A stretch of 17,940 nucleotides of DNA from Chlamydomonas sphaeroides. Lineage: Eukaryota > Chlorophyta > Chlorophyceae > Chlamydomonadales > Chlamydomonadaceae. The position numbers and the translations under genes are program-made. The notes under the pieces are model-generated. The model was not told the origin of the DNA and did not search any database. It was given only the letters and a program-made list of their open reading frames with translations. The stretch covers positions 22,835-40,774 of the forward strand of contig BDDC01000367.1 in the NCBI GenBank assembly GCA_001662425.1. The letters are read 5' to 3'. Position 1 is the first letter of the stretch. Each line of letters begins with the position of its first letter. This document shows, in pieces, positions 1 to 9,710 of this stretch.

Positions 1-8
1 TAACCCAG

Positions 9-762
9 GTGGACGCGGCCCTGGACGAGGCCAACACGGCGGCGGTGGCGGGGCTGCTGCGGCGCCTCTCCAGGAGGGGCGGTGGCTGGCAGGTGCGGCC
101 ATTGGTGAGGCCCAGCGCCCCCGCTCCCTTGACCCAACCGCAAGAGGGCGCTTTTGCTGGGGAGGCTAGGGCGCGAGAGGACCTCCGCGGGCGGGAAGGG
201 GGGGCGCTGCGGCGCTTGCGCGGCGGGCGCGGAGCCGTGGGCGATGGCACGCGGTTGAGCGGCCCGACTTCCGAGCCGCGTGTGCCGGGCTCCTCCTTTG
301 GTGGCCCTCTGCTCCCGTCCCCCGAGCACAAACACGGCCTCCAACTGACTCTTGGGTGCCCTTGGGCCACCTGACGCCTGCCTCCTTCCGTCATCCCAGG
401 TACTGGCGGTCACCCACAACGCGGCCTTCCAGGGCGCCGCAGACGCGGCCGTGCGCGTCACCCGCGGCGCAGCAGGCACGCAGGTGGGTGGTGCGTGGAG
501 GGGGCGGCAGGGTGGCCGTGGTGGCCTGGGAGCTATCATGTCGCTTGCTGCCATGTGGGTCACTGTCGCGTGTAGGAGGCTGGCGGGTGTTGAGAAAGCC
601 CCTGGTGGCATGGGCCTGCAGGTGGAGTCGGGCAGCGGAGACGGCACGTCTGCTGGACCCGGTGGCGGTGGTGGCAACCTTGATGTGGTCGGTGGCCCGC
701 AAGCGGGTATGGCTGGCGGCCGGGCGGGTCAAGGGGCAAAGAAGGCGCGCGCGCGGCGTTGA
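9..762 (+). CDS. SMC-like ATPase, C-terminal exons (partial, continues off left edge)
   Basis: Three exons join in phase 0: 9-92, 400-483 and 622-762, with introns 93-399 and 484-621 (GT-AG). The first begins VDAALDEANTAAVAGLL, the D-loop just after Walker B of SMC ATPases. The second begins VLAVTHNAAFQ, matching the H-loop strand, and continues ADAAVRVTR. The third is Gly-rich and ends in a basic AKKARARR tail before TGA. The D-loop, H-loop and following strand keep the order and spacing expected of bacterial-type SMC C-termini; eukaryotic SMC1-4 usually have ISL or TTF where VTHN stands here. SMC proteins are ATP-driven DNA-organising motors; whether this one acts in nucleus or plastid cannot be told. 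Head N-terminus, coils and hinge lie off the window. The third exon is chosen because it keeps frame and reaches a stop; reading on without splicing at 484 is the alternative. Another SMC/RecN-class ATPase is possible. Confidence 0.6.
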
Positions 763-961
763 GCCAGGGCGGGTTGAGTGCCCTGTGTGAGGCTGTGGTG
801 GGATCGGCGGGAAGGAGCAAGAGATAGCATGTATCTTGAGCTTGAAAGAGGCTTTGCGCGGCAGCGCGCGTTGGCAGGGACAAGCACGGTGGGAGTGGCT
901 TGGCTGCAGCGGGGCCGGCGGGGAGGAGAGTTGGAGGGTTTGGCACGCGGCGTGGGGAACA

Positions 962-999
962 ATGTCTGACGCCAAGACTCGTGGCCTTGCTGCACGATT
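962..999 (+). other. Candidate first coding exon of HDS (low confidence)
   Basis: An ATG at 962 opens 12 codons plus two bases before a consensus donor GTAAGT at 1000. Joined to an acceptor ending at 1167 (GGCACAG), the frame runs straight into the conserved HDS start region, giving MSDAKTRGLAARF then CTNQATMSLHIPKYCES. Phase agreement has a one-in-three chance of being accidental. The resulting leader, about 20 residues before the 1187 Met, is short and not clearly a plastid transit peptide. Confidence 0.2.
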
Positions 1000-1003
1000 G
1001 TAA
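999..1003 (+). terminator. Candidate polyadenylation signal TGTAA for the SMC-like gene
   Basis: TGTAA is the usual polyadenylation signal in green algae such as Chlamydomonas and Volvox. This is the first copy I see after the SMC-like stop, giving a 3' UTR of about 250 nt. The same bases overlap a consensus splice donor GTAAGT at 1000-1005, so the motif may instead belong to a 5' exon of HDS. Confidence 0.35.
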
Positions 1004-1186
1004 GTCGTGCGAAATCGACTGCACTGTGGGGCGGGCGTCAACGCAGAGCCAGGTGAGCGCAATTGGGCCAAACGGCGCGCTTTATGCTGCTGAGCTCGAC
1101 CCAAACCGACTTTGCCGCGCTTCCCTGGCCCACTACTTGCGTGCCGAATCTGTCCTGTGTGGCACAGTTGCACAAACCAGGCAACC

Positions 1187-4100
1187 ATGTCGCTGCACAT
1201 CCCCAAGTACTGCGAGTCTGTGCACCAGACTCGCCGCCGGCCCACGCGCACGGTCATGGTGCGTTTAAGGCTTGGTTGCAGAGCTTCTGGAGGGCTGCCA
1301 GGCGCAGCGTGGAGCCGCGGCCAATCGTTCGCGGGCGTTTGTCGCGCTTGCTCAGTCGCTCAGCTTGCCGCCGAGTAATTGGGCATTGCTGGAGCGTTGA
1401 GCGACCACTGAACACCCGATCTTGGCGTACCCTGCAGATCGGCAAGGTGCCGGTGGGCAGCCAGCATCGGATTGCCCTCCAGACCATGACCACCACGGAC
1501 ACCCGCAACGTGCAGCTGACCGTTGACCAGGTAAATAAAGCGGCGAGCCGCGGACGTCTGGGCGAGGGTTGGCCTCCGGTCAGCGGCAAGTCGCTGCGGC
1601 ATGCGCTTTGTATGCCGCCTGCGCGCAGCGTGCTGCAGACCTCACTGCTTCAGCATAAGTGCAGACATCACACAAATATTGGGCCGCCGTGGATCCGCGT
1701 GCCGCAGCCGTTTGGTCCTCGGCCCGTCTCTGCACACCGCCTCACGCCCCTGCTTTCCCCTCTCCCGCCCACAGGTCAAGAAGTGCGCTGATGCCGGTGC
1801 CGATATCGTGCGCATCACGGTGCAGGGCAAGAAGGAGGCGGAGGCGTGCATGCGCATCCGCGAGCAGCTGTTCAAGGACAGGTGCGAGCCTGAAGGCCTG
1901 GGCCACCTTCGTCCCCCGCCCCCAGGTGGTCCTGTTGAGGCGCATGTGGGTTTGGCCGAGACGCGCCTGCGTCCAGGACTTGCATCTCAAGAACCAGCCG
2001 CCCTAACCTTAGCCATTCCCCAACCTCCCTCACACGCTCAGCAGCTTCCCTCGCGCTCTTGACCGCCCTGCCCTTGCCCCTCCCCCTGCGCCCAGGCCCA
2101 AACACCCGTCGCCTGCCCCCAAACCCACGCCCCAGCCCCACCGAAGCAACCCTGCCTTCCCCACTCCCCTGCCAGGTACGATGTGCCCCTGGTGGCTGAC
2201 ATCCACTTCCAACCCACGGTGGCCATGATGGTGGCGGACGCCTTTGAGAAGGTGAGCGGCGCACGCGGCAATGGCAGCATAAGGGGACCGTGTAAGGTCT
2301 AGGAGGAGGGGCCGGGCTCGCCCGAGGAACAAGGGCCGCGGTTGCAGTGGTGATGGCGGGGAAGACGGGCACGCTGCGACGTCTCGATTGGGGCGGAGGC
2401 GGTTATCGGACTTGCAGCGCAACGGCGCAGGGGGCGGAGGAAAAGGCGCCGCGGACGGGCAACAAAAGACAGCTCGCTGCAGCTTGGGGCTGGATGGCGC
2501 CGAGGCCGGCCCCAGCTGGTACGGGGCTGCGAGCGGGGGCCGAAGCCGGGGCGGCAGTGGCCTCTGTCGTCCGCACAGAGCGAGCGGCGCCCGAGGCCCG
2601 CACTGCGGCGCTCGCCCGCCTGACGCAGCAGTCAGCTGGTCGCTGTGAGGCCCCGGCCCTGCATCCCGGCGTGCCCTGGCACCGGGGCGCCAGCCCCGCG
2701 GGGCGCCAGCCGCGTCCTTGACCCGCCCCGGGAGCAGCGGCCCATGGTGTCGCCCGGCCACGCGCTGCGCATGCTAGGCTGCCTCGGCAGAGCCGCACGC
2801 CTTACTGTGAAGGAACGAGGGCGGCACGCTGTCAGCACACAGTGCACAGCACACAGGGCGTGCCGCGCAGGGTGTGCTTACTTCACCATTAATCGAGCAC
2901 ACAGCCTGTGGCCCCGCCCTCATGAGGCGCGGCGGCTCTGGGTGCAGCTGCCGGTTGTGCCGAGGTGGTGGTGGGCGCGAGGCCCGCGTCACGGCCGGTA
3001 GCGGGGGGGCAGCCGGCTTCCCGGCCCGGCATGCTGTACCTGGACCATTTCCCAACGAGCGGCAGTAGAGCAGCTCTGGCAGGCTCTGGGCCGAGGTCCG
3101 CGCGGGGTTTGGCCACGGACTGGAGCCCACGGGGAGGCCGACATTTGCTGCCCTGCACCAGCCGCCGGAAGTTAGCGACGCGCCGGCAGCCAGCCCCGCC
3201 CGGCATGCTGGTCTGCCTGCCTTATCTCCACAACCTCTCGCCATTGCTATCCCCATATCCTTTCGCCCCTCCCTCCCCATGCCCGTGCCCCCAGATCCGC
3301 ATCAACCCGGGTAACTTCGTGGACGGCCGCAAGACCTTCGACGTCATCAACTACGACGACCCCAAGGTGGGAGGAAGTCGAGAAAGGACCGGGGCGATGG
3401 GACGGTGGGGTGGCGGGTTGAACACATTGAGGGCGCCCGGGTGCGAGTGACGCGGGGGTGGGGACGCCGGCAGGGGGCGCTGAGGTGGGCCGGGGTCTAG
3501 CGGTGTGGGAGGCCCAAAAGGGGGTGGGAGGGTCGGACCCTGTGGGTTGCGCGGAGTGTGGTCCGGAAATGAAGAGCGTTGCAGCGCACTCTGCTCTCGA
3601 GCAGCGCCTGACGGCCGCTGCCCACCCGCTGGCCCCTGGCTGACGCCGCCTCCGCCTCTGCCCGCCATGCTCCCATGCGTGTGCAGGAGTTCGAGGCCGA
3701 GCGCGCGCTGATCGAGGAGACGTTCACGCCGCTGGTGCTCAAGTGCAAGGAGCTGGGCCGCGCCATCCGCATCGGCACCAACCACGGCTCGCTGTCGGCT
3801 CGCACGCTGTCGTACTACGGCGACACCCCCCGGTGGGGCTCACGGGCGGGCGCATGGCGGGCGTGACAGCGACAGGGGTGGCCATGACAGCGGCGGGCGC
3901 ATGAAGGGCAACCTGGAAGGGCGCATGGGCGCATGCGCGGCGGTAGGCGCAAGAAAGGATGTGGCTCGAGGAGTGGGCCAGCGCCTGCCTCGGGCTGGCC
4001 CTGTGGCACGCTTCGCGCCCTGGCCGGCCACGCCCCACCCGCCCATCCCACCCATCCCGCCCATCCCGCCCATCCCCCCATCCCGCCCGCAGCGGCATGG

Positions 4101-7100
4101 TGGAGTCTGCCTTTGAGTTTGCGGAAGTGTGCCGCAAGCACGACTACCACAACTTTGTGTTCTCCATGAAGGCCAGCAACCCGCTGGTCATGGTGCAGGC
4201 CTACCGCCTGCTGAGCGAGGAGATGTACGCCAAGGGCTGGGACTACCCGCTGCACCTGGGAGTCACGGGTGCGTGGAAGGGGCCAGGGGCCGGGGGAAAG
4301 GGAAGGCGGCCGGTGGAGCCGCGGAGGAGGGCACCTCGTGGGCGTAGGAGCGACCGAGCAGGGAGCGCGGCTGCGGCTCTCCTGGACCAAGGCCGTGCCC
4401 TGTCGCCCTGCGCAGAGGCGGGCGAGGGCGAGGACGGGCGCATGAAGAGCGCCATCGGCATTGGCGCGCTGCTCATGGACGGCCTGGGTGACACCATCCG
4501 CGTGTCACTCACGGAGGACCCCGAGTACGAGATCGACCCCTGCAAGCGTCTGGCGGGCCTGGGCGAGGCGTCCTGGAGCAAGGTGCGGCCGGGGAGGGCG
4601 AGGGGGAGGGGGAGGAGACGGCAGGGTGCGGGCGCGGGCCTGCAGGCGGCGTGGCGGGGCGGCGGCGAGGCCAAGCAGCTGCTGCTATGAAACGGGGTTA
4701 GCCGGGAGGCGCTTGGGTTCCTACGCCCGGCCTGCTTGACCTGGACATTGGCCCTTAGGCCCTTAAGGCCCTGCGCTTACCTTCATCCGTCCCGCTCTCC
4801 GCACCTTGTCCCGCCGCTCCAGGGCCTGGGCGTGGCCCCCTTCACGGAGACCACCCGCGACACGCACACCTTCAAGCGGCGCGTGGGCGACCTGCCCGTG
4901 CAGCTGCCTGGCGAGGACCTGGACTTCCGCGGGGCGCTGCACCGCGACGGCACCGTCTACAGCGCCGTCAGCCTGGAGGACCTCAAGACGCCCGAGGTGG
5001 GGGCGGGGCGGCAGTTTGGTGGGAGGGGCAGGGGCCGGAAGGGTTCGGAAACGGGAGTCAGGCATCAGGCGTGCAAGGTACAGGGAATGAAGGGGGGTTT
5101 GCTCGGAGGGCCGGCGGGGGAGGAAAGGAAAGGCGGGGCGCGGGGCCAGGGGCGGAGCCTGGATGCGGCACAGGCCGTTGGCCCTGCGCGCAACCCGCTT
5201 GCGGCGCCTTCCGCGCCGCTCTTTTCCCACACCAGCTTCCCGAGCTCAGCCCTCCGCTCCCCCTCCTCCGCCTCGCCGCAGATCACGTACAAGCGCCTGG
5301 GCGCGAAGCTGGCCGTGGGCATGCCCTTCAAGGACATTGCCACCGCCGACTCGATTGTTATGCGCGCCATCCCGCCCTCCTCGGACAAGGACGGCCGCCG
5401 CGCGCTGCGCCGCCTGCAGGTGGGCGCTGCGCCGGGCGCCAGGGGGCGTATCAGGGCGAAGCACGCAAGGGGGGGCCGAGGGCAAGCCCTTGCCTGGCCC
5501 CAGGCCCCCTGGGCGCCGACGACGACGACAGCCACGCGCACCTGCTCTGGCCCCTCCTCACACCTGTCCCTCGGCCCCGCCGCCACCCCGCCCCCTGCCC
5601 CCTCCCGCAGGAGGTGACGACGCACGTCATCGCGCCCGTGGACGCCCTGGCCGCGGACCCGCTGCCGGGCGCCATTGCGCTCATCTCGCTCAAGCGCGCC
5701 GCCGCGGGCGGTGTCTCGCTGCCGCAGGTGAGGCCCCTCGGATGTGGGCCCCTTCGGCAGCTGGGAGCGGAGTGCGGGCGGCGCAGAGGATTGCCGCGGC
5801 AGCTGGCTCTGGGCTGCTGCCTTCCCGTCCGCGCCTCGCCCTCTCCCCACATTCTGCCTTACACCTCCCTTGCCGTCTTGGGGCTCTGCGGTCTGCTATT
5901 CACACAGCAAGACATCCTCTTGCTAACCTTCTCTGCTCCCCCACCCACCCAGGGCTCGACCCGCTGGGCCATTGAGGTGGACGGCACCGAGACCGAGGAG
6001 CAGCTGGGCGCGCTCAAGGCCCTGGCACCCATCACCGTGCTGCTCAACACGGCCGAGGGCGTGAGCCGCCTGCACAGCTCGCGCCGCGTGTTTGACGCCA
6101 TCAAGCGCCACGGCATCACCACGCCCGTCATCCACAACATCCACTTCCCCGCCGGCACGCACCGCGACGAGATCGTCATCGTCACCGGCTCCACCGTCGG
6201 CGGCCTGCTGGTGGGTGCTGGGGTGGAGAAAGAGCGGGAGACAGGAGGGACAGGCGAAACGGGAAGGGCAGGAAAGACAGGCTTGCTGAGGAAGAGCCGC
6301 TATCTCTTGACGTCCGCCCTTCCCCCGTTCCCTCATTTCTCCTCTGCTCCGTCCAGGTGGACGGCCTGGGTGACGGCGCCATCATCGAGTGCCCCGGCGA
6401 GGACTTGGACTTCCTGCGCACCACCGCCTTCGGCCTGCTGCAGGGCAGGTGAGACCACCCCGCCACCCCGGGCCGCATGCCCGCCGCGGGACAGCGGCGC
6501 CGCCTGGGGTGCTGCGCCCCTGCTGCTGGCCGGCTCCATCGGCACCTCCCACCGTACCCAATCTCGACCCCCGAGCCCTGCTCTCCCCCGCCCCCTGCAG
6601 CCGCATGCGCAACATCAAGACCGAGTACGTGAGCTGCCCCAGCTGCGGCCGCACGCTCTTCAACCTGCAGGTGCGGCGGGGGCTGACGGCAGGGGTGACA
6701 GGGGCAGGGGCGGCGGCTGCGGGAGCAGGGGCGCGCGGTCGCTACATCGTTCAATTCAGTCGTGTGGGTTTGGCGGGGCTCAGACCTGCGTGCGGAAGCG
6801 CGCACCTCTCAACTGCCGGAGCCGCCCCTCCAGCGGACCGCATTGCCTCCCTGCGCATCCCTCAAACCTGCCTACCTCCGTCGCCTTCCCTCACCGCAGG
6901 AGGTGACGGACCAGATCCGCACCCGCACCGGCCACCTGCCGGGCGTGGCCATCGCCGTCATGGGCTGCATCGTCAACGGCCCCGGTGAGCTGAGGGGCGG
7001 GAGACTGGGACCGTGGAGGGTGTCAGAATGCCAGCGCGGCGGTACGGGGAGGCCAAGCTTAGAGGGGCTACAACCAGCACGGCAGCAGCCGGCTCCAAGG

Positions 7101-7636
7101 GGACGGGAGGACTAGGTGAGAGGGGCGACAGCCGGCATGGCCCCTCCTCAACGACCGCTCCCTCCTTTACTCACTCGCTCGTGTAGGCGAGATGGCGGAC
7201 GCCGACTTCGGCTATGTGGGCGGCGCCCCGGGCAAGATCGACCTGTACGTGGGCAAGGAGGTGGTGCGCCGCGCCATCCCCATGGAGTCGGTGAGCGGCA
7301 GGGGGCGATGGAGGGCTGGGGTGGGAGAGAGGCGATGACCGAGAAAGCTGGGGCCGGTGCTGGGCGCAGGAGGCTGGATTGCTGGGGATAAGGAGTGGCG
7401 AGCAAGGCAAGCCGAAGGCGCAGCGGCGGCGCCTTGCCGCGCGTGGGTCGGCAGGTGTCCGGCGTTTGGGTTGGGTGCCCGCCTGTGCGACGCCTGACGC
7501 TTCCGCGCCCGGCGCTGCGGCGGTGCTTTGGCTGCAGGCGTGCGACCAGCTGATCGAGCTCATCAAGGAGCACGGCCGCTGGGTGGAGCCGCCCAAGGTG
7601 GAGGAGGAGGAGAAGGAGCTGGTGGCCGCCAAGTAA
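1187..7636 (+). CDS. HDS: 4-hydroxy-3-methylbut-2-enyl diphosphate synthase (HDS/IspG/GcpE), plastid type, 17 exons
   Basis: HDS converts 2-C-methyl-D-erythritol 2,4-cyclodiphosphate to HMBPP, the penultimate step of the plastid MEP isoprenoid pathway. Exons: (1168 or 1187)-1258, 1438-1530, 1775-1881, 2176-2251, 3295-3366, 3687-3832, 4093-4268, 4416-4582, 4823-4996, 5282-5419, 5611-5727, 5953-6210, 6357-6448, 6601-6670, 6900-6984, 7187-7290, 7538-7636. All introns are GT-AG and phases agree, giving 681 residues from the 1187 Met. Recognised blocks: QTMTTTDTR and GADIVRITVQGKKEA (TIM-barrel start), PLVADIHF, RINPGNF, RIGTNHGSLS, FSMKASNP, EAGEGEDGRMKSAIGIG and DGLGDTIRVSLTE, then the long insert typical of plant/algal enzymes. 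The C-terminal reductase domain carries SCPSCGRTLFNLQ and MGCIVNGPGE. Cys575, Cys578, Cys609 and Glu616 (numbered from this Met) fit the four [4Fe-4S] ligands, with spacing close to bacterial IspG. The gene ends IKEHGRWVEPPK and an acidic tail. No transit peptide is visible from 1187, so the true start is probably upstream. Confidence 0.95.
2252..3294 (+). other. Largest HDS intron (1043 nt)
   Basis: GTGAGC donor at 2252 and CCCCCAG acceptor at 3294 bracket 1043 nt between the VADAFEK and IRINPGNF exons. All other HDS introns are about 100-460 nt. I see no recognisable gene, small RNA or element inside; the frames within it are GC-driven and have no family features. Confidence 0.85.
4037..4090 (+). 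repeat. Tandem CCCATCCCGC-type pyrimidine repeat at an intron 3' end
   Basis: About four to five imperfect 10-nt copies of CCCATCCCGC form the polypyrimidine tract directly before the acceptor AG at 4091-4092 of the exon starting at 4093. The repeat supplies the splice-site pyrimidine tract and its copy number may vary between strains. Confidence 0.8.
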
Positions 7637-9086
7637 AGCGGCGGGCAGCAGGACTGCGCTGGCTCAGCTGGCCGGCTAGCTGCTGCGGCCTTGACCGCGG
7701 CGGCGGCAGCAATGGCCCCGAGCCGTGGAAGCTGCTTGCCTTGGAGCTGCGCGGCGGAGGCGGAGGCGGAGGCATCGCCGCGCATGGGTCGCTTGGATGG
7801 CGCTGCGGGTGCCGCTGACGCGCGAGGGCGGCCTGGGTCGGCCTGAGCCTTTAGCGACGCCACTGGCGCTGAGGGGGTGAGCACGATGGACGTATCGTGG
7901 AGTGGAGGGACATGCATGCATACGGGAACACAGGGGGTCGGGGTGCATTGTTTGAGAGGCGGCGGCATGGAATGGTGCGGCGGGGGCCGTGGCCGAGCGC
8001 GAGGACAGCGAGCGCCACAGGTGCGGCAGGCGGACGGCGTGAGAGTTCTATGGAGGACGGAGCACTGCGAGACCGGCGGCGTCCGGCACGTGCGGGAGGC
8101 TGAGGCGCCCCCGGGACCGGCCTGCGTGTGTGGGGCCAGGGCAAGCTTGGTCTCGTGCCGGGGCCGTGCCGGATGGCCCCTGGTGACTGACGGGCCCGCA
8201 ACGGCCTGCGTGAGCAGACAGACGAGGCGTATGTGAGCAGCGTGTCTTGACAGACGGCCAGGCTAAGCGACAGATTGCCTGCCTGTAAGCGGGCAGGAAG
8301 CGCGTCTGCTCTGTGGCATGGACAGAGGCCGGGACTAGGCTTCGCACCCTGCGGCCTTGATTGCCTACTTCGCTACAACCCTGCGGCCAGGCAGCGGGGG
8401 GATGCGGTGTGCAGCAGCTGCCGCCAGCGCCGCCAAGGCCGGGGCACAGCCTCCTCTGCGCGTGGGTTGCAACACAGCCGGCCACGCGTTGTCGAGCTTG
8501 CGTTGGCGCGTACGACAATCCGGTCCCATCAGAATGGAAGAAGGGGCGTGAAAGGGCCCCAGGGCCGTACCCCCAATGGCTCACAGGCGCTCACCATAGC
8601 ACGCCATAGCTCACATGGCTCATCTTCGCCATTCGGAATTTGCACGCAATACCCCCCTACCCCGCGTACAATGAGCCGCTGGGCGTTCTCCATGGCAGCA
8701 TCCAGCTGTGACGTCGACAGCACCTGCGCCTAGACGTTGAAGGCCTGTCAGGGCTGGGCTGGGCGACTGCGAGGCTCTCCAAGGCATGCAAACTGGGGCT
8801 CTAGGTTCCCTAGAGCTCTTTCGCGAGCGAGGGAGGGCGCGAGGGGTGGTGAGGCAGGGTTCGTGTCGTTGAGGTTCCGTTGTGGCCGCGTGGCTCCCGC
8901 TGCTAGTCCGCGACTTCAGTGGTGGCCGCACTTAGTTAACTGCTGTCGTGTCGAACGTGCTTGCGTTGCCTCCTGCTTAGGCCAGACGTGAGGCCGCAGT
9001 CGTTTCAGCTGTGAGCTCGGTTCGCGCATTGTTTGCCTCCGTGAGTGCGGCCACCTTCGTCACACGGCTCGTTAGCGTCGGCTAGT
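7637..9086. other. HDS 3' UTR and intergenic region
   Basis: After the HDS TAA no frame has family features or clear coding bias. The first + strand TGTAA I see is at 8284-8288, implying a 3' UTR of about 650 nt. From about 8300 to 9086 the DNA is a mosaic of short frames on both strands with no recognisable gene, RNA or repeat; its right part may belong to the 5' end of the retroelement that follows. Confidence 0.5.
8284..8288 (+). terminator. Candidate polyadenylation signal TGTAA for HDS
   Basis: TGTAA, the green-algal poly(A) signal, lies about 650 nt after the HDS stop and is the first copy I see on this strand. Long 3' UTRs are normal in green algae. Cleavage would be expected 10-20 nt further on. 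Confidence 0.4.
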
Positions 9087-9478
9087 ATGGCAGGGGCAGC
9101 CGCACACGCGGCTGTGCTCGTGTCGGCAATGGATAAGGACCAGGTGGAAGCAGCGCTGGCCCTGCCGGATGCCCAGTCGCTCAGCCAGGCGAGCAAGCGC
9201 AGCTTAAAACGTATTCGGAGACAGTCGAGGCGGCTACCGCGGCTCGGGCTGCCGCACTCGAAGCCGCTCAGAGAATGCACATCTCTGCAGACGCGGGGAA
9301 GCAGAGACGCCTGCAGATTGGCCAGCAGTACACGACAGCAACAGCCGGCGTAGACGAGGCGGCCTTCTCGGCGCTGGAAGCAGCAGCAGCGGCCGCAGGG
9401 AAACGCGCAGCCCGGAGACGCGGCGGCGGCGGCAGCAGGCGGGGCCGGTCAGCGGCCAGTGGCGCCCTCGCGACCAAG
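9087..9478 (+). pseudogene. Gag-like N-terminal ORF of the retroelement, frame broken
   Basis: From ATG 9087 the frame reads MAGAAAHAAVLVSAMDKDQV and on to SLSQASKRSLK, then loses sense. Reading continues naturally one frame over as TYSETVEAATAARAAALEA, then a helical Ala/Glu-rich stretch and a basic RRRGGGG segment. The change falls at an A run (9206-9209) and is explained by one missing A. GTGAGT at 9479-9484 directly follows the last sensible codons (ALATK) and could be a splice donor. Position before the RT and the composition suggest a gag-like protein, but there is no diagnostic motif such as a zinc knuckle. Confidence 0.4.
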
Positions 9479-9710
9479 GTGAGTGGGGGCAACGCGAGCA
9501 CCGGGACGGGGTGTCTGTGGGCGGGGCACGGCTCCGGCCCGAGCACTGCCGGGTCCCTAGGGTGTCGCTGTTGCGCCTCTCCTGGGTTGTGAGAGCGGCT
9601 TCGGGGGGGAAATGGCCCCAGCCCGGGCGCTCGGATTGGGCCAAAGCCGGGAGCACCTCTGGGCGGGGCGCTGCCCCGGCCCACGTGCTGCCTGAGACAG
9701 GAGCGATGGG

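Larger units (their letters stand above)
763..1186. other. Short intergenic region / 3' UTR of SMC-like gene and undefined 5' end of HDS
   Basis: No exon can be assigned securely. The stretch should hold the 3' UTR of the SMC-like gene and the promoter, 5' UTR and perhaps the transit-peptide exon(s) of HDS. The small reading frames here have no recognisable family and no strong GC3 bias. A TGTAA motif at 999-1003 and possible splice donors at 1000 (GTAAGT) and 1052 (GTGAGC) are the only signals seen. Confidence 0.4.

Noticed and set aside
391..1257. A 288-codon - strand open frame over the SMC-like 3' end and HDS 5' end
   Set aside because: It overlaps sense exons, has low-complexity Pro/Arg/Ser composition and no domain; it is an antisense shadow of GC-rich coding DNA.
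5071..6906. A 611-codon + strand open frame
   Set aside because: It only chains HDS exons 5611-5727 and 5953-6210 with introns and other exons read in the wrong frame; GT-AG sites at every boundary and HDS similarity favour the spliced model.
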